From the NCBI GenBank assembly GCA_903840165.1, contig CAIMEY010000029.1:62001-126000 (forward strand): DNA of 64,000 bases. The letters run 5' to 3'. The notes beneath the pieces are model-generated. The model did not search any database. It had not been told where the DNA came from and worked only from the letters and a program-made list of their open reading frames with translations. A program made the position numbers and the translations under genes. Source of the stretch: an uncultured Myxococcales bacterium. GTDB taxonomy: Bacteria; Myxococcota_A; UBA9042. The stretch's first letter is position 1. Every line of letters starts with the position of its first letter. Positions 62,576 to 64,000 of this stretch are shown one piece after another.

Positions 62576-64000
62576 TTACCAGACACTGCAGGCATGCACC
62601 GGCACCATGGGCGAGCCGACCTTGCATTGAAAAGCAGCTGCAAATTCAGGCAGATCGGCCAGGGGACCGTTGACGCGAAAGCGCGCCGTGCTATGGGGAT
62701 TGGTCTGAACTTGTTGCCTTTCGGCCTCAGGACGCATCGCGCCGCACCAGGCTTGGGCATGAGCGAGGAAGAACTGCTGATCTTCATTGAACCCTTCGGC
62801 GACAATGCGCTGCGCAGCCCCGAGGCGCAGCTTGCGGTAAGCCGCAAAGGCCAGCTTGACGCCGCCGAGGTCGGCAATGTTCTCACCGAGGGTCAGTTGG
62901 CCATTGAGATGCAAGCCTTTTTGCACCTCGTAGCCATCGTACTGTTGGGCGACGCAGGCGGTCTTGGCCTCAAAAGCCGTGCGCGTTGCCGGCTGCCACC
63001 ACTGGCGGAAATTGCCTAAGGCATCGAATTGACTGCCTTCATCATCAAAGCCGTGGGTCAATTCGTGACCGATCACCATGCCAATGGCCCCAAGATTCAC
63101 CGGCAAGTTTGCTTTAGCATTGAAGAAAGGCGGCTGCAGGATGCCGGCAGGAAACACCATGTGGTTCTTGCTGGGGTCGTAGTAAGCGTTGACCGTCGGC
63201 GGCGTCATCAGCCATTGCTCGCGGTCGACGGGCTTGCCCAAGCGCTTGAATTGACGGGACACCTCCGTCTGGAGCCCCTGCAGGAGATTGCGCAGGTGGT
63301 CGGGCCCCGGCACCCAAGCGTAGGTCCGCCACGCCTTGGGACGACCAATGAGGTAGGCCATTTGCTCAGCCTTCTGCGCCGCTTTCTTCTTTGTTTCTGC
63401 ATCCATCCACGTGAGCGATTCCAAATTGCCGACAAAGGCTTGAGCGATGGTCCGCACCATGCGCTCGGCCTCGGATTGGGCCTGCGGCGGGAAGTTGCGC
63501 GCCACGTAGGGCTGGGCAAGAATTTCGCCCAAAACTTGGTCTGTTGTGTCCAGGCAGCGTCGCCAGGGCGCCTTGATTTCCGGCTGACCGGTAATCGCGT
63601 GCTCCAGGGCAAAGGCCTCCTGCTGCCAGGGTTTTCCCAGTTGCGGAGCTAGTTTGCGCAGCACATGCCATCGCAGGTAGTGCTTGAGTTCGGGCAGGGG
63701 CCGTTGCAGCCAAACAGCTGATAATTCCTGAGCAAAGGCCGGAGCTGTGACCGAGAGCTTGGCTTGATCGGAGGCCCCAAGGGCCGCGAACACCGTCTGC
63801 CAGGGAAAGGCCGGCGACTGGGCAAAAAACTCTTTCTCGGTCATGGGGTTATACAGGGCCTTGGGCTCACGCCTCTCGACGCGCGTCTTGCTCGCTTTGG
63901 CCAGCGTCGTCTCCAGGGCAAAGACTTGGGCCGCCGCCTCTTTGGCCTGAGGCGCTGCAAAACCTGACAAAAGCAGCATCCGTTCCATATGTTGCGCGTA
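62576..64000 (-). CDS. M13 family zinc metallopeptidase (neprilysin-like), N-terminus beyond window
   Basis: A neprilysin/PepO-type endopeptidase running off the right edge: the frame stays open to base 64000 (Y-A-Q-H before the Met used by the track). Visible marks are VNAYYDPSKNHMVFPAGILQ, the zinc-binding VIGHELTHGFDDEGSQFD (HExxH), GENIADLGGVKLAFAAYRK (third ligand Glu in ExxxD) and the family-typical C-terminal CSVW. The N-terminal part and any signal peptide lie outside. Family members are secreted or membrane-anchored peptide hydrolases. Confidence 0.95.
   Translation of the reverse strand, partial: YAQHMERMLLLSGFAAPQAKEAAAQVFALETTLAKASKTRVERREPKALYNPMTEKEFFAQSPAFPWQTVFAALGASDQAKLSVTAPAFAQELSAVWLQRPLPELKHYLRWHVLRKLAPQLGKPWQQEAFALEHAITGQPEIKAPWRRCLDTTDQVLGEILAQPYVARNFPPQAQSEAERMVRTIAQAFVGNLESLTWMDAETKKKAAQKAEQMAYLIGRPKAWRTYAWVPGPDHLRNLLQGLQTEVSRQFKRLGKPVDREQWLMTPPTVNAYYDPSKNHMVFPAGILQPPFFNAKANLPVNLGAIGMVIGHELTHGFDDEGSQFDALGNFRQWWQPATRTAFEAKTACVAQQYDGYEVQKGLHLNGQLTLGENIADLGGVKLAFAAYRKLRLGAAQRIVAEGFNEDQQFFLAHAQAWCGAMRPEAERQQVQTNPHSTARFRVNGPLADLPEFAAAFQCKVGSPMVPVHACSVW

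Overview
The window looks like a chromosomal segment from a Myxococcota (delta-proteobacterial) genome. This is inferred from high GC, many Asp/Thr-rich lipoproteins, PEGA/TPR and SUMF1-type proteins, thrombospondin-3 repeats ending in a MYXO-CTERM-like tail, and a probable selenoprotein. No rRNA, tRNA, IS element, phage gene or CRISPR array was recognised. About 49 genes cover most of the sequence, many overlapping by 1-8 nt (ATGA, GTGA, TAATG).

Layout. 0-2.6 kb: E1-beta and E2 of a 2-oxoacid dehydrogenase. 2.7-8.3 kb: an ECF sigma factor with a membrane partner and a coupled exported protein, a PEGA/TPR protein overlapping a formylglycine-generating-enzyme-like lipoprotein, and an RlmK-type rRNA methyltransferase. 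8.4-10.6 kb: a large hydrolase-like lipoprotein. 10.8-13.5 kb: groS-groL-grpE. 13.8-17.6 kb: an aldo/keto reductase, small unknown genes, and gshB on the minus strand. 17.8-25.4 kb: two overlapping giant exported proteins, the first with DUF3857 plus an intact transglutaminase triad, the second a paralogue-like protein that has lost the catalytic Cys and His. 25.4-31.7 kb: a pseudo-receiver/coiled-coil protein (FrzS-like architecture), an FKBP lipoprotein, an Asp-rich lipoprotein, an LEA2-like lipoprotein and an unknown gene. 31.7-36.1 kb: a DUF2505-like protein, nadC, birA and an M3 oligopeptidase. 36.2-41.4 kb: an unknown protein with a possible DUF3800-like head, an RluA-type pseudouridine synthase, and a secreted P-domain/fibrinogen-like protein.

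41.6-43.4 kb is the most notable part. A lipoprotein redoxin reads through an in-frame TGA at the first cysteine position of its redox motif (W-U-G-Y-C), and a bSECIS-like hairpin follows immediately. It overlaps by GTGA a lipoprotein that fuses two cytochrome c domains to a rhodanese domain. Together they look like an envelope redox/sulfur module.

43.4-50.8 kb is a minus-strand run: an MshEN-like single-domain protein, an NlpC/P60-thrombospondin-3 protein coupled to a beta-propeller lipoprotein, a CxxCH lipoprotein, an O-antigen-ligase-like membrane protein and a jelly-roll lipoprotein. 51-64 kb holds pyk, a HEAT-like protein, aroQ, efp, a TPR/coiled-coil pair, a small lipoprotein, a TPR metalloprotease (HELSH), a small exported protein and a truncated M13 metallopeptidase. 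Most of the window is housekeeping genes mixed with lineage-specific envelope proteins. Starts were chosen from Shine-Dalgarno spacing, signal peptides and overlaps, so many differ from the longest-ORF starts in the track.
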